Of a stretch of 12,744 nucleotides of DNA, positions 1 through 7,621 are shown in pieces. The DNA comes from MnTg04 sp036443455 (GTDB lineage Bacteria; Pseudomonadota; Gammaproteobacteria; Steroidobacterales; MnTg04). The notes beneath the pieces are model-generated. The model was not told where the DNA came from, made no database searches, and was given only the letters and a program-made list of their open reading frames with translations. Made by a program: the position numbers and the translations under genes. The number at the start of each line of letters is the position of its first letter. Position 1 is the stretch's first letter. The stretch covers positions 1-12,744 of the forward strand of contig JAZFYI010000021.1 in NCBI GenBank assembly GCA_036443455.1. Direction: 5' to 3'.

Positions 1-232
1 ACACGGTCGCGTGCGCCGTCATCGACAGGATGCGGCTGCGCAACTCTTCCTCGAAGCCGTTCATGACCGACAGGACGACGATCAGCACCGCGACACCCAG
101 CGCGATCCCGAGCATCGAGATCATCGAGATAAACGAAATAAAGCGGTTGCCGCCGTGCGAGCGAATATAGCGCAGGCCAATGAAATACTCATACCGGCTG
201 CGGCGCAGGCCTTTAGTGCGTGGGCTAGTCAT
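1..232 (-). CDS. LolC/LolE-family lipoprotein-release permease, N-terminal part (runs off window)
   Basis: This is the first 77 codons of an inner-membrane permease of the LolCDE complex, which extracts lipoproteins from the inner membrane and passes them to LolA. The ATG lies at 232-230, and the frame is open to the window edge. Visible are the family opening (F-I-G-L-R-Y near residue 16), the first membrane helix containing G-I-A-L-G-V and L-S-V-M-N-G-F-E, and the beginning of the periplasmic domain. A hand alignment with the neighbouring permease gives about 44 identities in 61 residues, so the two are close paralogues. The start overlaps the end of that gene by 8 bp, which implies translational coupling. 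A GAGG sits about 9 nt upstream. It is probably the LolE partner of the gene at 225-1478, but C and E cannot be told apart from this fragment. Confidence 0.9.
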   Translation of the reverse strand, partial: MTSPRTKGLRRSRYEYFIGLRYIRSHGGNRFISFISMISMLGIALGVAVLIVVLSVMNGFEEELRSRILSMTAHATV

Positions 233-1478
233 AGCGCAGCGCCTCGGCTGGCTCGACCCTGGCGGCGCGGCGTGATGGGAAAACGGTTGCCAGCGCGGAT
301 AACACGAGGGCCGCCACGGCAATAAAAATCACATCGGCGGCATGCAGATCGGATGGCAACTGGCTGATGTAATAAACATCGGACGGTATGACCTGGAAAC
401 CGAACAACGCCTCCAGTTTCGGCATGATGACACCGACATTGAGGGCCAGCAGTATGCCCAGCACGACCCCGCTCAGCGCCCCGACCCAGCCGATGACCAG
501 GCCCTGGATCATGAAAATCCTGACCACGGATTCGGGTTTTAGCCCCAGTGTGCGCAGGATCGCGATCTCGGGCCGCTTGTCGGTGACCACCATCATCAAG
601 GTGGCGACGATGTTGAAAACGGCAACCGCGACCACCAGCAGCAAAATAATGCTCATCATGGTTTTTTCGATGCGAATCGCGCGGAAGTAACTGGCGTTCT
701 CCACGGTCCAGTCGCTGAACCGGTAGCGATCGGCGCCGGCCAGACCGCCGGCGAAGGTTTTTATCCCGGCCGGCGCGCCAAACACGTCGTCGAATTGCAA
801 GCGTATGCCGCTTACCGAATCGCCGAGCCCGGCCAGCTTCGCGGCATCGTCGATATTGACCAGCGCCAGCGAGCCATCGTGTTCCTGGAGACCGGCCTCA
901 AAAATCCCGCTGACGGTAAAACGACTCACCCTGGGCCTGATGTCGCCGGCCGTAAGACCCGTTTGCGGAACCAGTAAAGTCACCCGGTAGCCGACATCGA
1001 CGCCGAGGCGCAACGCCAGCAAGCGCCCAAGCACCATGTTGTAGCCGGCAGTTTGCAGGTCGTCGAGGGTTCCCTGCACCATAAAGTCGCCAACCCGGTC
1101 CACGGTCTTTTCCAGTCGCGGGTTTATGCCACGAACCAGCGCGCCGTTCAGCTCCGAGCCGTTCGCCAGCATTCCCTGCAACTGCACATAGGGAGCCGCG
1201 CCAACCACATCCGGCTGCCGCTGCGCGCTGGCGATAAGCTCCCGCCAGTCGCTGATCCCGCCGCGCGCAGCCGCCACCGTCGCATGAGAAGTCATCGATA
1301 AGAGGCGACCGCGCAACTCGTTTTCGAATCCGTTCATGACCGACAGCACGACGATCAGCGCGGCGACGCCGAGCGCTACGCCGATCAGCGATGCGAGCGT
1401 GATAAACGAAACAAAGCGGTTTTGTTGCCTGGTTCGCAAATAACGCAGACCGATGAAAATTTCCAATGCCTGGAACAT
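225..1478 (-). CDS. lolC: Lipoprotein-releasing ABC transporter permease (LolC/LolE family)
   Basis: This 417-aa inner-membrane subunit of the Lol lipoprotein exporter would work with the ATPase LolD and deliver outer-membrane lipoproteins to LolA. Its topology is that of the MacB/FtsX-like permeases: helix 1 at about residues 23-49, a periplasmic domain at about 50-270, then helices at about 274-299, 318-352 and 380-400. The family signatures F-I-G-L-R-Y (8-13), L-S-V-M-N-G-F (45-51) and the C-terminal P-A-E-A-L-R-Y (410-416) are present, and the length is normal (about 400-415 aa). The start M-F-Q-A matches the usual LolC N-terminus, although no good Shine-Dalgarno precedes it. A weak minus-strand -10 (TTTAAT, 1487-1492) would leave almost no leader. 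The symbol lolC is tentative because some internal stretches resemble LolE. No lolD lies between the two permeases. Confidence 0.94.
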   Translation of the reverse strand: MFQALEIFIGLRYLRTRQQNRFVSFITLASLIGVALGVAALIVVLSVMNGFENELRGRLLSMTSHATVAAARGGISDWRELIASAQRQPDVVGAAPYVQLQGMLANGSELNGALVRGINPRLEKTVDRVGDFMVQGTLDDLQTAGYNMVLGRLLALRLGVDVGYRVTLLVPQTGLTAGDIRPRVSRFTVSGIFEAGLQEHDGSLALVNIDDAAKLAGLGDSVSGIRLQFDDVFGAPAGIKTFAGGLAGADRYRFSDWTVENASYFRAIRIEKTMMSIILLLVVAVAVFNIVATLMMVVTDKRPEIAILRTLGLKPESVVRIFMIQGLVIGWVGALSGVVLGILLALNVGVIMPKLEALFGFQVIPSDVYYISQLPSDLHAADVIFIAVAALVLSALATVFPSRRAARVEPAEALRYD

Positions 1479-1649
1479 GGGCCGCGATTAAATCACAATG
1501 GCGCAGTTCTGAATAACGCGGCCCATCGATATCCCGGTGAGGACCCTCCGCCTGCACATCGGCAAATTTCCCAAACCGCCACCCTGCGATCGCCCCCCGT
1601 TACCGGCCAAACCCCGCAAAACTGGTGGAAAGTGATGATATTCAACACA

Positions 1650-1678
1650 TTTTTTTTCTCTGGCCACAGTGTTATATT
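1650..1678 (+). promoter_or_regulatory. Probable sigma-70 promoter with extended -10 for the small exported-protein gene
   Basis: The sequence TGTTATATT (1670-1678) is an extended -10 (TGn followed by TATATT, 5 of 6 to consensus). At a 17-bp spacing the -35 position is only a T-run (TTTTTT, 1650-1655), so the extended -10 would carry the activity. Transcription would begin near 1685, leaving about a 20-nt leader before the ATG at 1707. The region is AT-rich against GC-rich surroundings. It likely also drives aguA and aguB, because no terminator is evident between them. This is inferred from motif match only. Confidence 0.5.
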
Positions 1679-1706
1679 CGCGAACAGGGACTCAAGGAGA
1701 GACGCT

Positions 1707-1988
1707 ATGAACAAATGGACGATTGTGCTCGCCGCTTTTCTTGGACTTGGCATGGCCGGTCCGTTCATTATGACCACCGCGGTTTCCGCAGAAACTATCG
1801 CCCAGTCTGCAACCGGTCCCGGCCGCGGCATGAGCATGGACCAGGTGGAAAACCGCTATGGTGAACCGAGCCAGCGCTACGCCCCGGTCGGCGACCCGCC
1901 AATCACCCGCTGGGAGTACGCAGAATTTGTGGTTTATTTTGAGTACCGCTACGTCATCCATACGGTCTCGAAGAAAAAATCCGGCTGA
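1707..1988 (+). CDS. Small exported protein of unknown function
   Basis: This is a 93-aa protein with a clear Sec signal peptide: N-terminal M-N-K, a hydrophobic core at about residues 5-22, and a likely cleavage site after A-V-S-A at 28. The mature part is about 65 residues and has no lipobox cysteine. It contains a G-x-S-M-D-Q-V-E-N-R-Y-G-E-P segment (about 41-54) that recalls the first helix-turn of BamE/SmpA-like small periplasmic domains, followed by P-P-I-T-R-W-E-Y and V-Y-F-E-Y-R-Y-V-I. I place it in no characterised family. The ATG was chosen because AGGAG (1695-1699) sits 7 nt upstream and the signal peptide starts there; the open frame extends further upstream without coding support. 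It diverges from lolC and lies 60 bp before aguA. Periplasmic location is likely; function is unknown. Confidence 0.78.
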   Translation: MNKWTIVLAAFLGLGMAGPFIMTTAVSAETIAQSATGPGRGMSMDQVENRYGEPSQRYAPVGDPPITRWEYAEFVVYFEYRYVIHTVSKKKSG

Positions 1989-2048
1989 GCCGCGGTATAC
2001 CAGCCATGGTGGTCTGAAAGCCGCCCCACCAGGCGCGGCGGGATACAC

Positions 2049-3116
2049 ATGACCCTGTCCGGCCGTCTGCCGGCGGAATGGGAGCCGCAATCCGCCATCA
2101 TGCTGACCTGGCCACGTCAGGACGGGGATTTTGCCCGTGCCGGCGACGACCCGTTGCTGGCCGCCGAAGTCTCTTTGCTAAGAATTGCGGCGCTCGCCAG
2201 CCGGCAACAACGCGTGTTGCTGATCATCGAAGACCGCCCCATGGCAACCCGGCTGCGCACCTTGATCGAGGAAGCCGGCGGTTCTCCGGGCAATCTCGAC
2301 TTCATCGAGGCGCCCGCGGATGACATCTGGGCCAGGGATCACGGCCCGCTGACCCTGATCGGCGAAGGCCGGCCGCTGTTATTGAATTTTCGTTTCGATG
2401 GCTGGGGAAAAAAATTCCCGGCAAACCGGGACAACGCGATCAACGAGACGATTCATGGCGCCGGTGGCTTTGGCCAGGCGGAAATGCTGAGCTTCGACCA
2501 GGTACTGGAAGGCGGCGCCATCGAGTCGGATGGCGCCGGCACCGTGATCACCACACGGCGCTGGCTGAAGCGTTGTTGCCCGGCTCCCCTTATATTAACT
2601 AAATACATTGACTTTATCTCTCAACTTTTTGATATTAAACATTTTATTATCTTGGAAAACGGAGAAATACGGGGCGACGATACCGCTGGCCATGTAGATA
2701 TGCTGGTCCGGTTCGCCAATATGGAAACCTTGCTGTACCAATCCTGCGAGCAACGGGATGATCCTCATTATCGAAGCCTGCAAGCCCTGGCGACCGAGTT
2801 GCGAGCACTGCGCCGTAAAAATGGACAAGCCTTTGCTGTTCACCCGCTGCCCTTTCCAGGCAAAATAACCGGGCCGCAAGGCAAGCGCCTGCCCGCCAGT
2901 TATGCAAATTTTCTGCTGACCGATCGGCAGGTCCTGGTCCCCGCATTCGGGTCCCCGGCTGACCACGAGGCGCGTGAGCTGATCGCTCGCTTTTTTCCAG
3001 ACCGGCAGGCGGTCAGCATCGATTGTCTGCCACTGATAAACGAAGGTGGCGGATTGCACTGTGCAGCCATGCAATTGCCCGCCGGATTACTGGACCGGCC
3101 GGAGAACCCGCAATGA
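2049..3116 (+). CDS. aguA: Agmatine deiminase
   Basis: This 355-aa enzyme converts agmatine to N-carbamoylputrescine and ammonia in the cytoplasm, the first step of the agmatine route to putrescine. It belongs to the PF04371 guanidino-modifying family. Landmarks: W-A-R-D-H-G-P (94-100), N-F-R-F-D-G-W-G (113-120), L-E-G-G-A (153-157), G-D-D-T-A-G-H-V-D (209-217, with catalytic His215), and E-G-G-G-L-H-C near the C-terminus with the catalytic Cys338. GGCGGGA precedes the ATG by a few bases. Its stop overlaps the aguB start (ATGA), the usual coupled arrangement. Oddity: residues 181-204 are encoded by a block of about 20% GC (2591-2660). Just before it (171-180), the conserved Asn/Arg-rich C-L-L-N-x-N-R-N-P-type segment of the family is replaced by R-W-L-K-R-C-C-P-A-P. 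Catalytic residues are otherwise intact, so activity is likely but not certain. Confidence 0.94.
   Translation: MTLSGRLPAEWEPQSAIMLTWPRQDGDFARAGDDPLLAAEVSLLRIAALASRQQRVLLIIEDRPMATRLRTLIEEAGGSPGNLDFIEAPADDIWARDHGPLTLIGEGRPLLLNFRFDGWGKKFPANRDNAINETIHGAGGFGQAEMLSFDQVLEGGAIESDGAGTVITTRRWLKRCCPAPLILTKYIDFISQLFDIKHFIILENGEIRGDDTAGHVDMLVRFANMETLLYQSCEQRDDPHYRSLQALATELRALRRKNGQAFAVHPLPFPGKITGPQGKRLPASYANFLLTDRQVLVPAFGSPADHEARELIARFFPDRQAVSIDCLPLINEGGGLHCAAMQLPAGLLDRPENPQ
2608..2636 (+). promoter_or_regulatory. Promoter-like sequence inside aguA
   Basis: TTGACT (2608-2613, 5 of 6 to the -35 consensus), a 17-bp spacer and GATATT (2631-2636, 4 of 6 to the -10) lie in the very AT-rich block within aguA, on the coding strand. 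If active, a transcript would begin near 2643 and could supply aguB independently of the upstream promoter. AT-rich DNA readily produces such matches by chance, so this is a candidate only. Confidence 0.3.
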
Positions 3117-4009
3117 ATAGCAGCAAACATTTAACGGTCGGCCTGGTCCAGCATGCCTGTACCGGCAGCCGTAAAGAGAACCTCGAGCGCAGTCAGGAAG
3201 GTATCCGGCAGGCCGCGGCAGATGGCGCCACATTGGTGTTGTTGCAGGAACTGCATAGCTCGGTCTATTTTTGCCAGACCGAGGATACCCGGACCTTCGA
3301 TCTCGCTGAAACCGTGCCGGGCCCGACCAGCGACCTGTTGGGGAAGCTCGCCAGGGAACTGGGCATCGTCATCGTCGGCTCGGTCTTTGAAAAAGGCGCA
3401 ACCGGTCTTTTTCACAACACTGCCGTGGTCCTGAACCCCGCTGGGACGTTGGCTGGAAGTTACCGCAAAACCCACATCCCGGACGATCCTGGCTATGCCG
3501 AGAAATTCTATTTCACGCCGGGCGATCTCGGTATCCACGCGATCGACACGCCGGTGGGTCGTCTTGGCGTCCTCGTATGCTGGGACCAGTGGTACCCGGA
3601 AGCAGCCAGGCTCATGGCGTTGGACGGGGCGCAGCTGTTGCTCTATCCATCCGCGATAGGCTGGGACGCCAGCGACAAAACGGATGAAAAAGAACGTCAG
3701 CTGGAGGCATGGGTCACGGTTCAACGCGGTCACGCGATAGCCAACCAGTTGCCGCTCCTTTGCTGCAACCGGACTGGTACAGAATGGGCAACCGACGATT
3801 CCGGTGCAAACATCGAATTCTGGGGCTCCAGTTTTGCCTGCGGCCCACAGGGCGAGATGCTCGCCCGCGCAGCCAGTGCCGACCAGGTGCTGCTCGCCGA
3901 TGTGGATCTCGGCCGCAACGAAGAACTCGACCGCGACTGGCCCTTTTTCCGCGACCGGCGAAGCGATCTGTACGGGGGTCTTGTGAAGCGTCGCCGGGAA
4001 AGCAAGTAG
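3113..4009 (+). CDS. aguB: N-carbamoylputrescine amidase
   Basis: This 298-aa carbon-nitrogen hydrolase of the nitrilase superfamily cleaves N-carbamoylputrescine to putrescine, carbon dioxide and ammonia, completing the pathway begun by AguA. The Glu-Lys-Cys triad is visible as E46 (in L-L-Q-E-L-H), K119 (in Y-R-K-T-H-I-P) and C156 (in L-V-C-W-D-Q-W-Y-P-E). C-W-D-Q-W-Y-P-E is typical of carbamoylputrescine amidases as opposed to other branches. The length is normal. The ATG at 3113 was chosen over an upstream in-frame start because it gives the family N-terminus (T-V-G-L-V-Q), has GGAGA at 3101-3105, and overlaps the aguA stop by 4 bp. A separate arginine decarboxylase must supply agmatine; none is in view. 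Confidence 0.96.
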   Translation: MNSSKHLTVGLVQHACTGSRKENLERSQEGIRQAAADGATLVLLQELHSSVYFCQTEDTRTFDLAETVPGPTSDLLGKLARELGIVIVGSVFEKGATGLFHNTAVVLNPAGTLAGSYRKTHIPDDPGYAEKFYFTPGDLGIHAIDTPVGRLGVLVCWDQWYPEAARLMALDGAQLLLYPSAIGWDASDKTDEKERQLEAWVTVQRGHAIANQLPLLCCNRTGTEWATDDSGANIEFWGSSFACGPQGEMLARAASADQVLLADVDLGRNEELDRDWPFFRDRRSDLYGGLVKRRRESK

Positions 4010-4048
4010 ACACCTATCAACCCCTCGCACCCGGGCCTGCCCGGCCTG

Positions 4049-4057
4049 TGCAATAAT
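4049..4057 (+). promoter_or_regulatory. Possible extended -10 promoter element for mfd
   Basis: TGCAATAAT (4049-4057) is an extended -10 (TGn plus AATAAT, 5 of 6) in the 68-bp gap between aguB and mfd, with no recognisable -35. Transcription would start near 4064. That leaves about 14 nt before a TTG start at 4078, or about 29 nt before a GTG at 4093. Motif-only evidence. Confidence 0.33.
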
Positions 4058-4077
4058 CGCCACCCCCCAGCATCGGA

Positions 4078-7000
4078 TTGGATCGCATTGCCGTGAGCGA
4101 TGGAAAGACATACAGCGATATTTTCTCCCCGCCATTGCCGGAATTGCCTGCTGCGCTGGTGCGCTGGGGCCGTCTGTATGGAGCGGCGCCGGCGCTGGCA
4201 ATCAGTGCCGCTGCCAGCCGGCACCCCAAACCGGTCATCGTGGTTTGCAATGGCGCGGCCGAAGCGGCAAGGCTCTGTGACGAGCTCCGGTTTTTTGCCC
4301 CGGCGGACCTGCCGGTAAGCCAGTTTCCCGACTGGGAAACACTGCCATACGATGTGTTTTCGCCGCACCAGGACATCGTTTCGGAACGCCTCGCGACCCT
4401 GCTGCAAATTCCTCGCCTGGAGCGCGGCGTGATCGTCGTGCCCATCGCCACGCTGATGCAGCGCCTGGCGACACCCGAGTGGGTGCGCGGCAGATCCTTG
4501 CTGCTGGAAAAGGGACAGCGACTGGAACTCGCCGGCTTGCAAGAAGATCTGGTTGCTGCCGGCTACCGTCGCGTGACGCAGGTATTCGAACATGGCGAGT
4601 TCGCGATTCGCGGCTCGCTGGTCGACCTGTTTCCGATGGGCGGTCATTCTCCATTGCGGATAGATCTGCTCGATGACGAGATCGATACCTTGCGCCGCTT
4701 CGATGCGGAGACGCAACGATCCGCGGAAAGCGTGAACCGGGTGCGGCTGCTGCCGGCACACGAATATCCGCTGGACGAAGACGGCATACGGTTTTTTCGC
4801 CGGCGTTTTCGGCAGCGTTTCGAAGGCGACCCCAGCGCCAGCCATGTATACCAGGAAGTTTCGAAGGGCAATGCGCCGGGTGGCACCGAGTATTACCTGC
4901 CGTTGTTTCACGAACGAATGAGTTCGCTGCTGCATTACCTGCCTGCAGGGTCCCTGGCGATTATTCCTGCGGATCTCGATGCCGCGGTGGATACGGCGTG
5001 GAGCGAAATCAGCGAAAGATACGAACAACGGCGGCACGATACCGCACGCCCCGTCCTCAGCCCCGATGAAATCTGCTACCCGCCAGGCGAACTCCAGGAA
5101 CTTTTGCAGGCGATGCCGCGGATCGCCTGGCAGCCATTCGAATGGCCGGGGACAGACCCGGACGGCTGCCATTTTGCGAGCAACAAACCACCGTCTTTGA
5201 ACCTCGACCCCAGGGCCGCGGAGCCGGCCGCGGTATTGCAGGGTTACGTCGATTCCTTCGCCGGGCGCATCCTGTTCGCGGCCGAATCGGCGGGCAGGCG
5301 AGAAACCTTGATCGAAATACTCGCCGGTCACGGCATCAGCCTGCCGGCTTGCGAGAGCTGGCAGACATTTATCGATTCCAACCAGAAACTGGCGGTCACG
5401 GTGGCGCCGGTCCAGCAAGGCCTGCAACTCGCACACCCGGCACTGGCCTTGATTGCCGAAGACCAGCTGTTCGGCGAACGGGTGAGACAAAGCCGCCGCC
5501 GGCGACGGGCCGCGCGCGAACCGGAACAGATCATTCGCGAGCTGACCGATCTGCGTGCAGGGTCCCCGGTGGTGCATGAGGATTACGGGGTCGGGCGCTA
5601 TCTCGGGCTCGTGACGAAAACCATCGACCAGACACCGCTGGAAATGCTGGTTCTCGAATATGCCGGCGGCGACAAACTTTACGTCCCGGTACATGCCTTG
5701 CAATTGATCAGCCGTTATACCGGCGGTTCACCGGATTCAGCCCCGCTGCACAGGCTCGGCGGCAACCAATGGCAAAAAATCCGCCAGAAGGCGCGTGAGC
5801 GCATCCGCGATGTCGCCGCCGAACTGCTCGAACTTTATGCAACCCGCGAATCCCGAACCGGTCATCGATGCGCATACGATGAGCGGGACTATCGCGCATT
5901 CTCCGCCGACTTTCCCTTCGAGGAAACCGCCGATCAGGAGCAGGCGATCGTCGAGGTGCTACGCGACCTGCGCGATGGCAAACCGATGGACAGGGTGGTC
6001 TGCGGCGATGTCGGTTTTGGCAAGACCGAGGTCGCGTTGCGCGCCTCTTTTGCCGCGGTCAGCGCCGGCCGCCAGGTCGCCTTGCTGGTCCCGACGACCT
6101 TGCTTGCACAACAGCACTACCAGACTTTTTGCGATCGCTTTGCCGACTGGCCGGTCAAGGTTGAAATGCTGTCACGGTTCAGGAAAGGCAAGCAGGCCAG
6201 GGAAATCGTCGCGGAACTCAAAAGCGGCATAGTCGATATCGTCATTGGCACGCATCGCCTGCTCCAGCCCGAGATCGCCTTTGCCAACCTGGGCCTGGTC
6301 ATTATCGATGAAGAACAGCGTTTTGGCGTGCGCCACAAGGAACGGCTCAAGTCCCTGCGCGCCGAAGTCGATGTGCTGACCCTGACCGCCACGCCGATCC
6401 CGCGCACGCTGAACATGGCCATAGGCGGGTTGCGGGAAATGTCGCTGATCGCGACACCGCCCGCCGAGCGGCACGCGATCAAGACTTTTGTCAGTCAATG
6501 GGATGATGCGTTGATCAAGGAAGCGTGTATGCGCGAAGTACGCCGTGGCGGGCAGATCTTTTTTGTGCATAACGAAGTCAGGACGATTGAAAATATGGCG
6601 GCAAGGCTGGCCCGGCTGCTGCCCGATCTCGACATTCGAATCGGTCACGGCCAGATGCGTGAAATAGAACTGGAACAGGTCATGCTCGATTTCTATCACC
6701 AGCGTTTCAACCTGTTGCTGTGCACGACCATTATCGAAAGCGGTCTCGATCTGCCGACCGCCAACACGATCGTCATCAATCGCGCGGATAAGCTTGGCCT
6801 GGCCCAGTTACACCAGTTGCGGGGTCGTGTGGGCCGTTCCCATCATCGTGCCTATGCCTACCTGATCGCCCCACCGCGCTCGACGATCAGCGGCGATGCC
6901 GCCAGGAGGCTGGAAGCCATCGAGTCGCTCGAAGACCTGGGCGCCGGCTTCACGCTGGCCACCCACGACCTGGAAATTCGCGGCGCCGGGGAATTGCTTG

Positions 7001-7563
7001 GCGAGGAACAAAGCGGGCAAATCCACGAACTGGGCTTTTCGCTGTACATGGACATGTTGCAAAAAGCGGTCCATGCGATGCGCTCCGGACAGGCGCTTTC
7101 CGCGGACGGGGATGCCAATCCGGGCGTCGAGGCGGAACTGCGCGTGGCCGCGCTGATCCCCGAAGATTACCTGCCCGATGTGCATCTGCGGCTGATCCTG
7201 TACAAGCGCATCGCCAACGCGAATAGCGAGGATGCACTACGCGAACTCCAGGTCGAAATGATCGATCGTTTTGGCCTGCTGCCGGCACAAGGCAAAGCGC
7301 TGTTCCGGCTGGCCAGAATCAAATTGCGCGCGCTGGCATTGGGAATTCGCAGACTCGAAGCGACCACGAAAACCGGCAGCGTCTGGTTTTCCAGCCAGAC
7401 GCCGGTCGAGCCGCTGACTTTGATCCAGCTGATTCGGCAAGAACCATCCCGCTATCGCCTCGATGGCCAGGACCGTCTGCGCTTTACGGTCGATATGCCC
7501 GATGATGAAAGCCGCTTTGCGGAGCTTGAATCCCTTTTGTCTTTGCTGGCGCCAGGAGCGTGA
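4078..7563 (+). CDS. mfd: Transcription-repair coupling factor (Mfd)
   Basis: This 1161-aa ATP-dependent DNA translocase removes RNA polymerase stalled at lesions and recruits UvrA. Domains in order: a UvrB-like N-terminal region (about 15-340, with D-W-E-T-L-P-Y-D near 85-92 and S-P-H-Q-D), a linker region, the CarD-like RNA-polymerase-interacting domain (about 490-575), RecG-type helicase lobes with Walker A G-D-V-G-F-G-K-T (643-650), Walker B D-E-E-Q (744-747), T-A-T-P-I-P (770-775) and Q-L-R-G-R-V-G-R (913-920), and the C-terminal TRCF domain. Length matches the family (E. coli 1148 aa). The start is unsure: TTG at 4078 is the longest, but neither it nor GTG at 4093 has a strong Shine-Dalgarno. 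The GTG would leave a more usual leader if the -10 at 4049-4057 is real. It is followed 58 bp later by csiV. Confidence 0.98.
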   Translation: MDRIAVSDGKTYSDIFSPPLPELPAALVRWGRLYGAAPALAISAAASRHPKPVIVVCNGAAEAARLCDELRFFAPADLPVSQFPDWETLPYDVFSPHQDIVSERLATLLQIPRLERGVIVVPIATLMQRLATPEWVRGRSLLLEKGQRLELAGLQEDLVAAGYRRVTQVFEHGEFAIRGSLVDLFPMGGHSPLRIDLLDDEIDTLRRFDAETQRSAESVNRVRLLPAHEYPLDEDGIRFFRRRFRQRFEGDPSASHVYQEVSKGNAPGGTEYYLPLFHERMSSLLHYLPAGSLAIIPADLDAAVDTAWSEISERYEQRRHDTARPVLSPDEICYPPGELQELLQAMPRIAWQPFEWPGTDPDGCHFASNKPPSLNLDPRAAEPAAVLQGYVDSFAGRILFAAESAGRRETLIEILAGHGISLPACESWQTFIDSNQKLAVTVAPVQQGLQLAHPALALIAEDQLFGERVRQSRRRRRAAREPEQIIRELTDLRAGSPVVHEDYGVGRYLGLVTKTIDQTPLEMLVLEYAGGDKLYVPVHALQLISRYTGGSPDSAPLHRLGGNQWQKIRQKARERIRDVAAELLELYATRESRTGHRCAYDERDYRAFSADFPFEETADQEQAIVEVLRDLRDGKPMDRVVCGDVGFGKTEVALRASFAAVSAGRQVALLVPTTLLAQQHYQTFCDRFADWPVKVEMLSRFRKGKQAREIVAELKSGIVDIVIGTHRLLQPEIAFANLGLVIIDEEQRFGVRHKERLKSLRAEVDVLTLTATPIPRTLNMAIGGLREMSLIATPPAERHAIKTFVSQWDDALIKEACMREVRRGGQIFFVHNEVRTIENMAARLARLLPDLDIRIGHGQMREIELEQVMLDFYHQRFNLLLCTTIIESGLDLPTANTIVINRADKLGLAQLHQLRGRVGRSHHRAYAYLIAPPRSTISGDAARRLEAIESLEDLGAGFTLATHDLEIRGAGELLGEEQSGQIHELGFSLYMDMLQKAVHAMRSGQALSADGDANPGVEAELRVAALIPEDYLPDVHLRLILYKRIANANSEDALRELQVEMIDRFGLLPAQGKALFRLARIKLRALALGIRRLEATTKTGSVWFSSQTPVEPLTLIQLIRQEPSRYRLDGQDRLRFTVDMPDDESRFAELESLLSLLAPGA

Positions 7564-7621
7564 TCGCCATGCCCGCGATCGCGGCTGCCTCGGCTATCGA
7601 TTCGAGGCCGATTTGTCCATA

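Noticed and set aside
1422..1706. Upstream extension of the small exported protein's reading frame
   Set aside because: It overlaps the lolC start and the promoter region, has no coding character, and would bury the signal peptide inside the protein.
4031..4044. GC-rich inverted repeat between aguB and mfd (stem of five or six pairs, CCGGG with CCCGG)
   Set aside because: The loop is tiny and no T-run follows, so it does not qualify as an intrinsic terminator.
3131..4201. 356-codon open frame antisense to aguB
   Set aside because: Shadow of aguB with no domain and no ribosome binding site of note.
3730..5703. 657-codon open frame antisense to aguB and mfd
   Set aside because: It lies wholly opposite two strongly recognised genes, its translation has no family motif, and long antisense frames are expected in GC-rich coding DNA.
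7573..7584. Perfect 12-bp palindrome CCGCGATCGCGG just after mfd
   Set aside because: A single copy with no loop and no T-run; GC-rich palindromes of this size occur by chance. It could bind a regulator, but nothing supports that.
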